In this document: in pieces, positions 26,246 to 34,776 of the stretch
How positions within the stretch are numbered: the first letter of the stretch is position 1
How the letters are laid out: each line of letters starts with the position of its first letter
Notes under the pieces: model-generated
What the model saw: only the letters and a program-made list of their open reading frames with translations
Told to the model about the DNA's origin: nothing
Databases searched by the model: none
Assembly: GCF_944321625.1 (NCBI RefSeq)
Contig: NZ_CALUMA010000029.1
Span: forward strand, 35,038 to 99,037
DNA from: an uncultured Slackia sp.
GTDB lineage: Bacteria > Actinomycetota > Coriobacteriia > Coriobacteriales > Eggerthellaceae
Direction of reading: 5' to 3'
Length of the DNA stretch: 64,000 bases
Translations under genes and position numbers: made by a program

Positions 26246-26469
26246 GGGTGCTTTCTCCTTTATCGTTTGGGCAGGTCGGGGGCGGGTTGAGGATTAAGAG
26301 TGGTGGTCGGGGTCGGGATTTGCAGGTTGATTGGGTTCGGCAGGTCAGTTGGGTCGGTCGAAATCGGGGGCGAACGGAATAGGAGGTGGACGAGGACGGG
26401 TAAGTCAGTGGGCGGTCGGGGACGGGAAGTCGGGGTCAGGGCGGTCGGGGGCGAAACCTGGCGAAGCGA
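26246..26469 (+). other. G-rich intergenic stretch
   Basis: The plus strand has many GGG/GGGG runs (for example GGTCGGGGTCGGG, GGCGGTCGGGGACGGG) with strong G/C strand asymmetry. It has the potential for G-quadruplexes on the plus strand, which is the template for the pilus operon. No gene is seen. Confidence 0.55.
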
Positions 26470-27129
26470 TTAGCTGCTTTGCCAGAGCTTGGTTTCTTCG
26501 GGTTCTTGGTTCCATGCGGTGGTCACGGCCCAACGCTCAAGCGAGTACGTAAGGTCGTCGCGCACGGTAAGCTCCACGTCGAGCGTGCGGCCATCCTCCG
26601 TCGAGAACGTCATGCGCACGGAGGCGCCATTTACGGACGATTCCGCGGTGCAGCCATCTGCCACCTGTCCCTGGGGGAGCACGGCGGAAACAGCCTCCAT
26701 GGCCGCATCAAGGTCAGGGGCGGATACAGCCGAGGCTTCAGACGCAGATGGCGCGGCAGATTCAGCGTCTTGCTCAGCGTTTGCAGCGCCCTGCTCGCCA
26801 CGTGTGGATCCCGAATCGTTTTCCGCTTCCGCATTCTCGGCGGACATGGCCGCGGTGGCGTCCGCATCGCCCCACTCGGCATCCACGGTGGTTACCTCCC
26901 GGGCGGACGCAGCCTTGGCAAGCGCGGCGTCGATGTCGGCGAGGGCCTGAGCCGCGGCCGCATCGTTCACGTAGGCGCTCCGCGTGAAATCCGCCTGGGC
27001 CTGCGCCTCCGTGTACGAAGCGTGCGCAGTTGCGGCAGAAAGCACCGCCAGCACGGCAAGCCCCAGAATAACCACCAGCGCAAACACACTCACGGGGCCG
27101 ATGCGCACCGAGCCTTTCTCACGCGCCAT
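26470..27129 (-). CDS. Pilus-cluster membrane protein of unknown function
   Basis: This 219-residue protein has one N-terminal membrane helix (about residues 12-36, FALVVILGLAVLAVLSAATA), an Ala/Glu/Asp-rich low-complexity middle and a C-terminal beta-like region (VRMTFSTEDGRTLDVELTV). No family was recognised. AAGGGGGA precedes the ATG, and only two bases separate it from the upstream gene, so it belongs to the pilus operon and is probably a minor pilin-like or assembly component. Confidence 0.75.
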   Translation of the reverse strand: MAREKGSVRIGPVSVFALVVILGLAVLAVLSAATAHASYTEAQAQADFTRSAYVNDAAAAQALADIDAALAKAASAREVTTVDAEWGDADATAAMSAENAEAENDSGSTRGEQGAANAEQDAESAAPSASEASAVSAPDLDAAMEAVSAVLPQGQVADGCTAESSVNGASVRMTFSTEDGRTLDVELTVRDDLTYSLERWAVTTAWNQEPEETKLWQSS

Positions 27130-27131
27130 GA

Positions 27132-27830
27132 CTATCGTCCCCCTTCATCCAAGGAAAGGGTGGATGCCGTGGCATCGGCGGGCGCTGCTGTATCAGAGGC
27201 GGCTGCCTCATCGGACGCCGGCGCGGCATCGGAAATCACCACGTTACCGGATGCTACGTCATCGGAAGACGTCGCAGCATCGGGAGCGGTTGCGCTATCG
27301 GGTATCGCTGCGGCATCGGGAGCCGTCGCGTCATCAGATGACGCCGCAGCATCGGACACGACATCATTTGCGCGGGCGCTCACGTAGGCGGAGGTTTCAA
27401 GTTCGTATAGCACTTCGTCGTCACGCGTCACGGTGATGGTCGCGTCGTACAGCGCGCCGAATTCGGTCGCGTGCCGCTCGACCACGCGCGTCACCTCGCA
27501 CGCGTTGTTCGCCGTGGGATCGCACGCGGAGACCGAGCCTGCGGCCACGGCATAATACGTGGTCGAAGCGCCTTCTTCAAAAGCTGCTTCGGGGTCGGCG
27601 GCGAAGTCTTCCGCACCGTTGGACGCGCCGGACGCGGCAAGCGTCACGGCATCCGTCAGGCGGATGGCGTCGATGCCGCGCATCTGTGCGCCCGAGAAGA
27701 CCGCCGCCAGCACGGCAAGCGACGCGGCGACAAACGCCACGAGCACCATGACTTCCAGCACGAAAGCGGCGCCATGCCACGAGGCGCGGTCGCGCGAGGC
27801 GGCGGCGCGCGCGAACAAGGGCTTACTCAT
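27132..27830 (-). CDS. Prepilin-like protein with Ala/Ser/Asp-rich tail
   Basis: This 232-residue protein has a hydrophobic segment at about residues 17-45 (GAAFVLEVMVLVAFVAASLA) that resembles a pilin N-terminal helix, although no clear prepilin peptidase glycine-FTLIE site is present. The C-terminal 70 residues are a low-complexity Ser-Asp-Ala repeat region. The start at 27830 was chosen for GAGAGGAGG upstream; the longer open frame beginning at 28022 is Arg/Pro-rich and lacks a ribosome site. It overlaps the upstream gene by 8 bases. Confidence 0.7.
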   Translation of the reverse strand: MSKPLFARAAASRDRASWHGAAFVLEVMVLVAFVAASLAVLAAVFSGAQMRGIDAIRLTDAVTLAASGASNGAEDFAADPEAAFEEGASTTYYAVAAGSVSACDPTANNACEVTRVVERHATEFGALYDATITVTRDDEVLYELETSAYVSARANDVVSDAAASSDDATAPDAAAIPDSATAPDAATSSDDVASGNVVISDAAPASDEAAASDTAAPADATASTLSLDEGGR

Positions 27831-28569
27831 CGTCGGCCTCCTCTCCCGCGGCGGGACCGGTGGCGGTAGCCGAGAATTCCGCGGCCCCTTCTTCCTCATT
27901 GGCGGCTGACGCGGGCCGCGATTCTCCGGTCGATGAATCCGCAGAAGCGGAAGAGGAAGCGGCACCGGCAACATCGGCCGCACCATTCGCGCAACGCAAC
28001 GCAATACGCGCCTCGCCCGCATCCGTCACGACCGTGAGCAGGCCCGACGTCTCATCGTACGAAAACTCGAACGTCTGCGAATCCGCCACTTGCGTGGCGC
28101 TCGCCGGGTCGTAGTCCGCGCCCGCCACGACGTATTCCTGCATGATGGCACCCCGATACGCGTACAGCCGCGTCTCATACGTGCCCGAATCCAGGCGCTC
28201 CACCAGCACGAGCGACGGACCTTCGGGGCCTTCGCCCACCACGACCGCATCGCCCGTATCGTTGGCACGCACCGTATTCAGCAGCAGACCCGACTCCTGG
28301 CGCAGCGCCGAGGCATCGGTCCGGTCCTCGGCAAGCGTGCGATATGCGTTGACGCCCAGGGCAAGCAGGCCCAGCAGCGCGAAAATCACCACCGCAAACA
28401 GCAGCAGCATGACCGCTCGATCCGCCGTGCGCGAAAAACCGCCCGACCTGCCGGAACCGCCCGCGCCCACGCGCGCGAGTGCGCGCAGGTCAGCCGCCTG
28501 CACAGCACGCGCCGCCGCATCTTTGCGAAGGTCGCCCGATGCACCGTATATGTCGCGGCGGTCGCTCAT
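27823..28569 (-). CDS. DUF4860-like membrane protein of the pilus cluster
   Basis: This 248-residue protein has one membrane helix at about residues 53-75 (VMLLLFAVVIFALLGLLALG), a central region with YETRLYAYRGAIMQEY that recalls DUF4860 proteins found in clostridial pilus operons, and an acidic low-complexity tail. The family match is from pattern memory and moderately sure. It overlaps both neighbours (ATGA with the upstream gene, 8 bases with the downstream one), so translation is coupled. Confidence 0.65.
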   Translation of the reverse strand: MSDRRDIYGASGDLRKDAAARAVQAADLRALARVGAGGSGRSGGFSRTADRAVMLLLFAVVIFALLGLLALGVNAYRTLAEDRTDASALRQESGLLLNTVRANDTGDAVVVGEGPEGPSLVLVERLDSGTYETRLYAYRGAIMQEYVVAGADYDPASATQVADSQTFEFSYDETSGLLTVVTDAGEARIALRCANGAADVAGAASSSASADSSTGESRPASAANEEEGAAEFSATATGPAAGEEADDE

Positions 28570-28892
28570 CGCGGCACCACCGTCACCGTGGGCATCACGT
28601 TGGACGCGAACGCCTCGTACGTGATGACGTAATCATCGTGATTCACCGTCACGCCGTAGTGATTTTCCAGATACGACAGCGTGGCGGGATACGACCCTTC
28701 GATGGCGGCGCACTGCACGGCTGCGTCAAGAATGACCTGACGCATGGACTCGGCGCCCTGTTCGCGCAGGTCAGCCGATATCGCCGCCCAGGCGAACCAG
28801 GCGATGACCGCCGCAAGCACGCACGCCACGATCGACGCGACAAAGCGCCGGCGCCGCACGCGAGGATCGGTCTGTTCGTAAAGGCCGCGCAT
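28566..28892 (-). CDS. Small single-pass pilus-cluster protein
   Basis: This 108-residue protein has a basic N-terminus (RVRRRRF), one membrane helix at about residues 17-38 and a short external domain containing SYPATLSYLENHYGVTV. It resembles small proteins seen beside GspF-type genes in Gram-positive pilus clusters. Four-base ATGA overlap with the next gene and a 3-base gap from gspF-like upstream place it firmly in the operon. Confidence 0.75.
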   Translation of the reverse strand: MRGLYEQTDPRVRRRRFVASIVACVLAAVIAWFAWAAISADLREQGAESMRQVILDAAVQCAAIEGSYPATLSYLENHYGVTVNHDDYVITYEAFASNVMPTVTVVPR

Positions 28893-28895
28893 GAT

Positions 28896-30011
28896 TTACC
28901 CTATCGCTCCCATGATGCCGATGAGCGGCAGCATGACCGCCACCAGCGTAGCGCCCACGCTCACCGTGAGAAACGCCGCGAGCACCGGTTCCACGCCGTC
29001 GATCAGGTCGTCCATGCGCGCCACGGCGTCCTCGAAGAACGCGTCGGACAGGCGCTGCAGCACGTCCTCGACCGAACCGCTGCGCGACCCCACCATGAGC
29101 ATGCGCGCATACATGGGGTCGAACACTTCGTTGTCGTAGATGGCCTGCGACAGGCTTTTCGGATTGTTCGCGCTGGTCATATCGGCTAGTGCCTGGTCGA
29201 GGCGCGCGCGCAAGCGAGGATGGTCAACTGCCGCGGCGGAGCGCTCCATGGCCGTATTGGTGTCAAATCCTGCCGAAATATATGTAGCAAGCGAGGAAGC
29301 GAAGCGGCTCAGCCCCAAACGATACATGGCATCGCGCGTGAGCGGCAGGCGCGAAAACGCAGAAACCACGCGCCCGCGACCCGACCCGCGGCTAACCACC
29401 GCCACCACAATGGCAAGCAGCGTGACCAGGGCCATCACCACAAGCGCGACCCAGCCGATGCCCACCGACACATTCACATAGGCGAATGCGCCCGCCGCGA
29501 CATTGCCCGACAGGTTTTCGTACACGTCGATGAACACGGGAAGGATGACCGCCACGGTGAACGCCAGAATCACCGTCATCACCGCGAGCAGCGCGGCGGG
29601 GTACACGATGCCGCTGCGCATTTTGACGAACAGGCGCTCCTCCTCGCCGTATTGCACGGCAAGGCTGCGCAAAACGTTTTCCAAGCGTCCGGACTCTTCG
29701 CCCGACGCCACCATGGACACCGCGCGCGCCGGGAAGCGGCCCGATGCACGCAGGGCCTCGGCGAAGGACGCGCCGCCGATGAGCGAGCGATACACCTCGT
29801 CGCACGTTTGTTTGAAGGGGCCGGGCTTCATGTTCTCGCCCAGCAGCCCCACGGCCTCGTCGGTCTGGATGCCGGCGGCGAGCATCATGGCCACGCCTTC
29901 GCAGAACGCGCTGACGGCGCCGCTTTCCAGCGGTTTTGCCGCGGATGATTGCTTCTGCGCCATCGCCGCATCGGCCGACGGCGACTCCATTGCCGTTGTC
30001 GTTGCTGCCAT
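28896..30011 (-). CDS. Type II secretion/type IV pilus inner-membrane platform protein (GspF/PilC family)
   Basis: This 371-residue protein carries two T2SF domains: the first begins FCEGVAMMLAAGIQTDEAVG, includes the FPARAVSMVASGEESGRLENVL signature and ends in a helix pair; the second includes LSRFASSLATYISAGFDTNTAMERS and MLMVGSRSGSVEDVL. Three to four membrane helices fit PilC. It is the platform on which the PilT-like ATPase acts. The start at 30011 follows AGAGAGGTG; the longer frame from 30098 is rejected because it would overlap the upstream gene without a ribosome site. Confidence 0.92.
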   Translation of the reverse strand: MAATTTAMESPSADAAMAQKQSSAAKPLESGAVSAFCEGVAMMLAAGIQTDEAVGLLGENMKPGPFKQTCDEVYRSLIGGASFAEALRASGRFPARAVSMVASGEESGRLENVLRSLAVQYGEEERLFVKMRSGIVYPAALLAVMTVILAFTVAVILPVFIDVYENLSGNVAAGAFAYVNVSVGIGWVALVVMALVTLLAIVVAVVSRGSGRGRVVSAFSRLPLTRDAMYRLGLSRFASSLATYISAGFDTNTAMERSAAAVDHPRLRARLDQALADMTSANNPKSLSQAIYDNEVFDPMYARMLMVGSRSGSVEDVLQRLSDAFFEDAVARMDDLIDGVEPVLAAFLTVSVGATLVAVMLPLIGIMGAIG

Positions 30012-30063
30012 GGGCACCTCTCTTTCCTCTTCGCCGCCGCGTCGGGTGGGCGCGGCCGCGTAG

Positions 30064-31119
30064 CTAGTATACATAACGGTCCGTATAGCCGGACCCATCT
30101 CCCACCGTGTCGAGGGCGCCGGACGCCGCGAACGTCAGGTCGACCCGCGTCCACGTGTCAGGATCGACCGAGATCTCAACGGTGTGCCAGCTGCCGTCTA
30201 TATACACCATGTTCCACGCATGGTAGATGCCATCAGGAGAAACGTAGCCCGTGATAATCTTGGTGGGAATTCCCAGGCTGCGCAGCATCGCGCCGGCAAG
30301 CGACGCGTAGTCGAAACAGATGCCCTTGCCGGATGCGAGGGTTTCATCAGGATTTGGTACATACCCGGTTTGCGTGGCAAGCTCGGCGGCCTTATCGTTG
30401 TCGTACGCCACGTTGCTCACAATGTAGGAATACACCGCGCGAAGAACGTCGCCCTCGTTGGCGGCGTCGGCGGCCAGCTCGGACGCCTTTTTGACCGCGG
30501 CGCTTGACGCGTCGTAGCTGCAATAGAAACTGGGACGAATGAAGGGCTCGAACTCAGAGTCAAGCGCGACCTGGGCGGATGTCGAGAACAGCTCCACGTA
30601 TTTGTCGCCCGACGTGTTCTGCATCACGCGGAACGTATAGGAGCCGTCGCCCATGTTGATGGGGCACACGATGGGCGTGCCGTCTTGCGGCAGATCGTAG
30701 TTGTAGGCCGCATCGCCGCAGGCCACCTGGAACTTCAGGCGGCTGTCTGACACGCCTACCGCGCATACATAGCCCTGCGAGAGAGAAGAGGTATCCACGC
30801 CCGCCTCCGGCGTGCCCTCCAGGCCGTCAGGGTTGTAGGGGGAAAGCACGATGGTCGAAGGTGCGCTCCATGCGGGACCGCTGGTTTCGCCCTCGTCGGC
30901 GAGCGCCACGTTGCCGCCGGCGCCCGACCCGGCGTCGCCGGCACCCGATGCCGAAGCGCCGCTCGATTCGCCCGCGTTAGTACCCGCCCTCGCGCCGGAA
31001 CCGCCAGAGCAGCCGGCCAGAGCAGCCGCACACACGAGGACCAGCGCCGCCACAAGAACGAAAGCCAACCGCGCGCATGTCGCGCGTCGCTCGCACTCTT
31101 TATGGCCTATCTTGCCCAC
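30064..31119 (-). CDS. Transglutaminase-like lipoprotein
   Basis: This 351-residue protein has a lipoprotein signal peptide ending at LAGC (about residue 37) and a Gly/Ala/Ser-rich linker. A C-terminal transglutaminase-like domain carries the expected triad: Cys in GKGICFDYASLAGA, His in IYHAWNMVYI and Asp in VDPDTWTRVD. Such secreted domains act as peptidases or cross-linking enzymes on the cell surface. The start codon is GTG with GAAGGAG close upstream. It stands at the head of the pilus operon, 52 bases before the gspF-like gene, so a role in pilus or wall maturation is possible. Confidence 0.85.
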   Translation of the reverse strand: MGKIGHKECERRATCARLAFVLVAALVLVCAAALAGCSGGSGARAGTNAGESSGASASGAGDAGSGAGGNVALADEGETSGPAWSAPSTIVLSPYNPDGLEGTPEAGVDTSSLSQGYVCAVGVSDSRLKFQVACGDAAYNYDLPQDGTPIVCPINMGDGSYTFRVMQNTSGDKYVELFSTSAQVALDSEFEPFIRPSFYCSYDASSAAVKKASELAADAANEGDVLRAVYSYIVSNVAYDNDKAAELATQTGYVPNPDETLASGKGICFDYASLAGAMLRSLGIPTKIITGYVSPDGIYHAWNMVYIDGSWHTVEISVDPDTWTRVDLTFAASGALDTVGDGSGYTDRYVY

Positions 31120-31302
31120 GCCGCTCCTTCATCGAACCAGAGCTGCGCCGTATCGCCGCAGCCGCTTGCAGCTTAACGCATTTCGTCGACATATGTGCGC
31201 GCGGCACCAGCAAACAACCAAGGCTGCAAATGTCGCTCTCCCCATCGCGCTTGCCCGCCATGGACGACTTTTGGTCAACAACACTCGGCAGCAAGCGACA
31301 AA

Positions 31303-31336
31303 AGAAAAGGTCAGAAACTCGCATGAGCTTCTGACC
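31303..31336 (-). terminator. Terminator after tRNA-Arg(CCT)
   Basis: The minus-strand stem GGTCAGAA/TTCTGACC is followed by TTTTCTTTT. Confidence 0.8.
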
Positions 31337-31347
31337 TGGTATTTCGA

Positions 31348-31423
31348 TGGTGCCCCCGGGCCGATTCGAACGGCCGACACCCGCTTTAGGAGAGCGGTGC
31401 TCTATCCCCTGAGCTACGGAGGC
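31348..31423 (-). tRNA. tRNA-Arg (anticodon CCT)
   Basis: On the minus strand the acceptor stem GCCTCCG/CGGGGGC, D-arm AGCTCAGGGGATAGAGC, anticodon loop CTCCTAA and T-arm GGCCGTTCGAATCGGCC form a full cloverleaf. The CCA end is encoded. It reads AGG codons. Confidence 0.95.
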
Positions 31424-31496
31424 ATCGCAACTGGGCTATTGTACCATTCCGCCCGCCGCAGACAGCTGACAACCGGAAAGAGCGCATACTGCCACT

Positions 31497-31618
31497 AAAT
31501 CGTTCTCAACATGCTGAATCGTTCTCAATGGAATTTGATCAAGGACCTCTATGAACTGGGAAATGTATGTTTTCGACCACTTCATCTTAAGAATGATTCA
31601 AAATATTGAGAACGATTT
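31497..31618. repeat. Three copies of AAATCGTTCTCAA (two direct, one inverted)
   Basis: Copies lie at 31497-31509, 31516-31528 (one base differs at its first position) and, inverted, at 31606-31618. The set lies immediately upstream (5') of tRNA-Arg(CCT). Confidence 0.85.
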
Positions 31619-31625
31619 GCCTTGC

Positions 31626-31664
31626 AAAAAAAGGCGCTACCCGCAGATAGCAGCAGGTAGCGCC
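31626..31664 (-). terminator. Terminator of the fused ABC transporter gene
   Basis: The minus-strand stem GGCGCTACC/GGTAGCGCC is followed by TTTTTTTGC. Confidence 0.9.
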
Positions 31665-31704
31665 CGTGAAGAACCGTCCGCCGAATGCAGACGAAGTGCG
31701 TCCT

Positions 31705-34377
31705 CTATTCCGTACGCAGAGCCGTAACGGGATCCTTCTTCGCGGCCATGCGGCTGGGGATCACGCCGCCAATCAGCGTGAGCACCACCGAGATGACCAC
31801 CAACACCACGCCGGCGCCCGCGGGCACAGCGGCCATATCCTTCACGCCGGCCACCATCTCGATGACCATGTTGATGGGGATATCCAGCAGCACCGTGACC
31901 CCGATGCCCAGCACGCCCGCCGCCAGACCGATGATAAAGGTCTCGGCGTTGAACACGCGGCTGATGTCCTTCTTCGACGCGCCGATGGAGCGCAGGATGC
32001 CGATCTCCTTGGTGCGCTCGAGTACGCTGATGTACGTGATGATGCCGATCATGATGGAGCTCACCACCAGCGAAATGGCCACGAACGCGATCAGGATATA
32101 CGTGATGGAGTTCACGATGTCGGTCACGCTGGACATCAGGGCGCCCACGATGTCGGTGTAGTTGATCACCTTGTCGTCCTGGCCGGAGTCGGTCATTTGG
32201 TTGTTGTAGTCCTTGATGATCTGGTCGACCTTTTCCTTGGCCTCGAAGTCGATCGGGTAGATGCTGATGGCATACGGATCGTCCACGTCGGCCACGCCCA
32301 GCTTTTCCAGGTTGCCCTCATACGTAGCGTTGCTGGTTTCGCGCGACATCTGGCTTTGGAAGGCAGCGGCGATCTCGTCGTCGGACATGCCCTGCTCGCG
32401 CATCTGGTCGATGTATGCCTGAATCTGCTCGCCCTGCGCGAAGGGCATCTCGTCGATCATCTCCTGGATGCCGTCCATGGTCAGGTCTTCCTCGTCCTCG
32501 GCGGGGAAGGCGTATCCGGTGAAGATGTCGGTATTGGCGTCGTCGCGCTGCGCCTGCACCACAGCGCTTTCGTCCACCTCTTGAATCAGGTGCTCCATAA
32601 GCGCGTTGGTGTACAGCACGCCGCCGTACATGGCCGTGCTGCTGCTGGCCGACGAATCCTCGGAGGGCTTCACAATGCCCACGACCTTGATCTGGTCACC
32701 CGCCGCCGCGATTTCGTTCACGTAGTCGGCGTCGTCGGACATGTCGGTCCAGGTGCCGTCGTCCTGCTCCTCGTAATACGCCGGCTCGGGCACCAGCTTG
32801 AACGTAAGGCCCAGCAGCTCGTCGTAGGTGTATTGCTCCGCTTCGGGGTCTTCGAGCGTTTTGCCCGCCAGCGCGTCGCTCATCATGTCGCGCAGCTCGT
32901 CCTGGTCTTTGAGGCCCAGCGAGTACAGCGTGTAGTCCGAGATGTTGCCGTCGGAATCCAGGCACACCACCACTTCGTTCCACGCCTGCGGATAGCTGCC
33001 GGTCACCAGGTCATAGTCGCGCTCGACGCTTTCCTGGTTGCTGAGCAACGCCGCCCACACATCGTAGCCGCTGCCCATGGCCGACATGCTTCCCAGCATT
33101 TCGGTCTGCACCGAGCCCGACGTCGAAAAGCCCAGCGCGTCCATCACGGTTGTGGGGTTCACCTGAACGTATGTGTCGTCGTCGGTCTCGCGATACACGT
33201 TGAGCGGCGTCTTGTAGCTGTATTGGATATCGGTGACGTAATCCTGCAGGTTGTCAGGGTTGGAATCCAGCCACTCTTTGATGGATTCCATGTCGTTTTC
33301 GGTGGTGTCGTTGGCCATGGACGTCACCATGCCGGTGATCACGTCCTTGGACTGCACCACGCCCTCCTCGGATGCCGACGTGTCATCGGCCATGGTGCCC
33401 ATCATGGAGCCCATGAGCGACGTGAGGTCCATCGTGGAGGTTTGGATGGTCAGCGGATAGCTTCCCATCGTGGATTCCTCCATGTCCTTGATGTAATTCT
33501 GCGCGCCGCTGGACAGCGACAGAATGAGCGCGATGCCGATGATGCCGATGGAGCCCGCGAACGCCGTGAGTAGCGTGCGGCCCTTCTTGGTGAACAGGTT
33601 GTTCAGCGAGAGCGAGAACGCCGTAGCAAGGCTCATGGACGTGCGCGGCGAGCCGCCCAGCGAGCGGTCCTCCAGCGCGATGCGGTCGGCCTGCGAGATC
33701 TCGTAGGGGTTGGAATCGTCCACCAGCTCGCCGTCCTTGAGCTGCACGATGCGATTGGCGTACCGGTAGGCGAGCTCAGGGTTGTGCGTGACCATGACCA
33801 CCAGGCGATCCTTGGACACCTCCTTGAGGATTTCCATGACCTGCACGCTGGTTTCGGAGTCGAGTGCGCCCGTGGGCTCGTCGGCCAGCACGATGGCCGG
33901 GTCGTTCACCAGGGCACGCGCGATTGCCACGCGCTGCATCTGACCGCCCGACATCTGGTTGGGCTTCTTGTGAAGCTGGTCGCCCAGGCCCACCTGCTCA
34001 AGCGCCTTCGCCGCACGCTCGCGACGCTCGCGTTTGGACACGCCGGACAGCGTGAGGGCCAGCTCGACGTTGGCAAGCACGGTCTGGTGCGGGATGAGGT
34101 TGTAGCTTTGGAACACGAATCCTACGCTGTGATTGCGGTAGGAGTCCCAGTCGCGATCCATATACTTTTTGGTGGATGTGCCGTTAATCACCAGGTCGCC
34201 CGAGGTGTAGTGGTCCAGGCCGCCGATGATGTTGAGCAGCGTAGTCTTGCCGCAGCCGGACTGGCCGAGCACCGCCACGAACTCGCTGTCGCGGAATTGC
34301 AGGCTCACGCCTTTGAGCGCGTGCACCGTGGTATCGCCGGAAACGTAATCCTTCTTGATGTCTTTGAGCTCGAGCAT
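31705..34377 (-). CDS. ABC transporter, fused ATP-binding and FtsX-type permease (MacB-like)
   Basis: This 890-residue fusion has an ATPase at residues 1-235 with Walker A GQSGCGKTT, signature MSGGQMQRVAIARAL and Walker B IVLADEPTGALD. After a linker, the first membrane helix (near residue 275) is followed by a large external domain. Three helices at the C-terminus carry the FtsX pattern (VVSSIMIGIITYISVLERTKEIGILRSIGASK). The arrangement matches MacB/LolCDE-type transporters that move peptides, lipids or drugs by mechanotransmission. Substrate is not predictable. The ribosome site (AAGAAAG) is weak. It is monocistronic with its own terminator. Confidence 0.92.
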   Translation of the reverse strand: MLELKDIKKDYVSGDTTVHALKGVSLQFRDSEFVAVLGQSGCGKTTLLNIIGGLDHYTSGDLVINGTSTKKYMDRDWDSYRNHSVGFVFQSYNLIPHQTVLANVELALTLSGVSKRERRERAAKALEQVGLGDQLHKKPNQMSGGQMQRVAIARALVNDPAIVLADEPTGALDSETSVQVMEILKEVSKDRLVVMVTHNPELAYRYANRIVQLKDGELVDDSNPYEISQADRIALEDRSLGGSPRTSMSLATAFSLSLNNLFTKKGRTLLTAFAGSIGIIGIALILSLSSGAQNYIKDMEESTMGSYPLTIQTSTMDLTSLMGSMMGTMADDTSASEEGVVQSKDVITGMVTSMANDTTENDMESIKEWLDSNPDNLQDYVTDIQYSYKTPLNVYRETDDDTYVQVNPTTVMDALGFSTSGSVQTEMLGSMSAMGSGYDVWAALLSNQESVERDYDLVTGSYPQAWNEVVVCLDSDGNISDYTLYSLGLKDQDELRDMMSDALAGKTLEDPEAEQYTYDELLGLTFKLVPEPAYYEEQDDGTWTDMSDDADYVNEIAAAGDQIKVVGIVKPSEDSSASSSTAMYGGVLYTNALMEHLIQEVDESAVVQAQRDDANTDIFTGYAFPAEDEEDLTMDGIQEMIDEMPFAQGEQIQAYIDQMREQGMSDDEIAAAFQSQMSRETSNATYEGNLEKLGVADVDDPYAISIYPIDFEAKEKVDQIIKDYNNQMTDSGQDDKVINYTDIVGALMSSVTDIVNSITYILIAFVAISLVVSSIMIGIITYISVLERTKEIGILRSIGASKKDISRVFNAETFIIGLAAGVLGIGVTVLLDIPINMVIEMVAGVKDMAAVPAGAGVVLVVISVVLTLIGGVIPSRMAAKKDPVTALRTE

Positions 34378-34661
34378 GCGAGATTCGCTTTCTTATGCGG
34401 GCCGCGCCGATGCAAGGGCAGATGCAGGCGTGAACACGGACGGAGCCAGATGACGGACGAAGCCGGATGCCAACCGGGCGCGATACCAGTTCGCCGATTC
34501 GCCCACGTGCCTGTGCCCATTCGCCTGCATGGTTCACACACATGCACCTATCGTGGCGGCAACAGTAAATCTATCGTAGGATAACGCAGCCGCCTGAGAT
34601 GAAGGGCAAAAACCCGACTTGTATTCATGTCGTTACCACAGGGGCGGGATAGTTAAGACAG
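34378..34661. other. Upstream region of the ABC transporter; no gene seen
   Basis: The promoter is expected here but no confident -35/-10 pair was found. Open frames on both strands are short and lack ribosome sites. Beyond the galE terminator, at about 34715-34752, a short direct repeat (CTTGCCAGGCRGCCCG) occurs twice. Confidence 0.4.
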
Positions 34662-34691
34662 AGAAAAGGCGCGGGGCAGAAGCTCCGCGCC
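34662..34691 (-). terminator. Terminator after galE
   Basis: The minus-strand stem GGCGCGG/CCGCGCC is followed by TTTTCTCT, about 85 bases past the stop codon. Confidence 0.8.
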
Positions 34692-34776
34692 GATTTCGCT
34701 CACCAAACCGCCCGCTTGCCAGGCGGCCCGCCTCACTTGCCAGGCAGCCCGTGTTTCTTCGTATTCCCTATATCTC

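Noticed and set aside
27831..28022. 64-residue N-terminal extension of the prepilin-like protein
   Set aside because: Arg/Pro-rich, antisense-like composition overlapping the upstream gene; the start at 27830 has a strong ribosome site.
31666..33573. 635-codon plus-strand frame opposite the fused ABC transporter
   Set aside because: Antisense to clear ABC motifs; His/Val/Asp-rich composition and no ribosome site.
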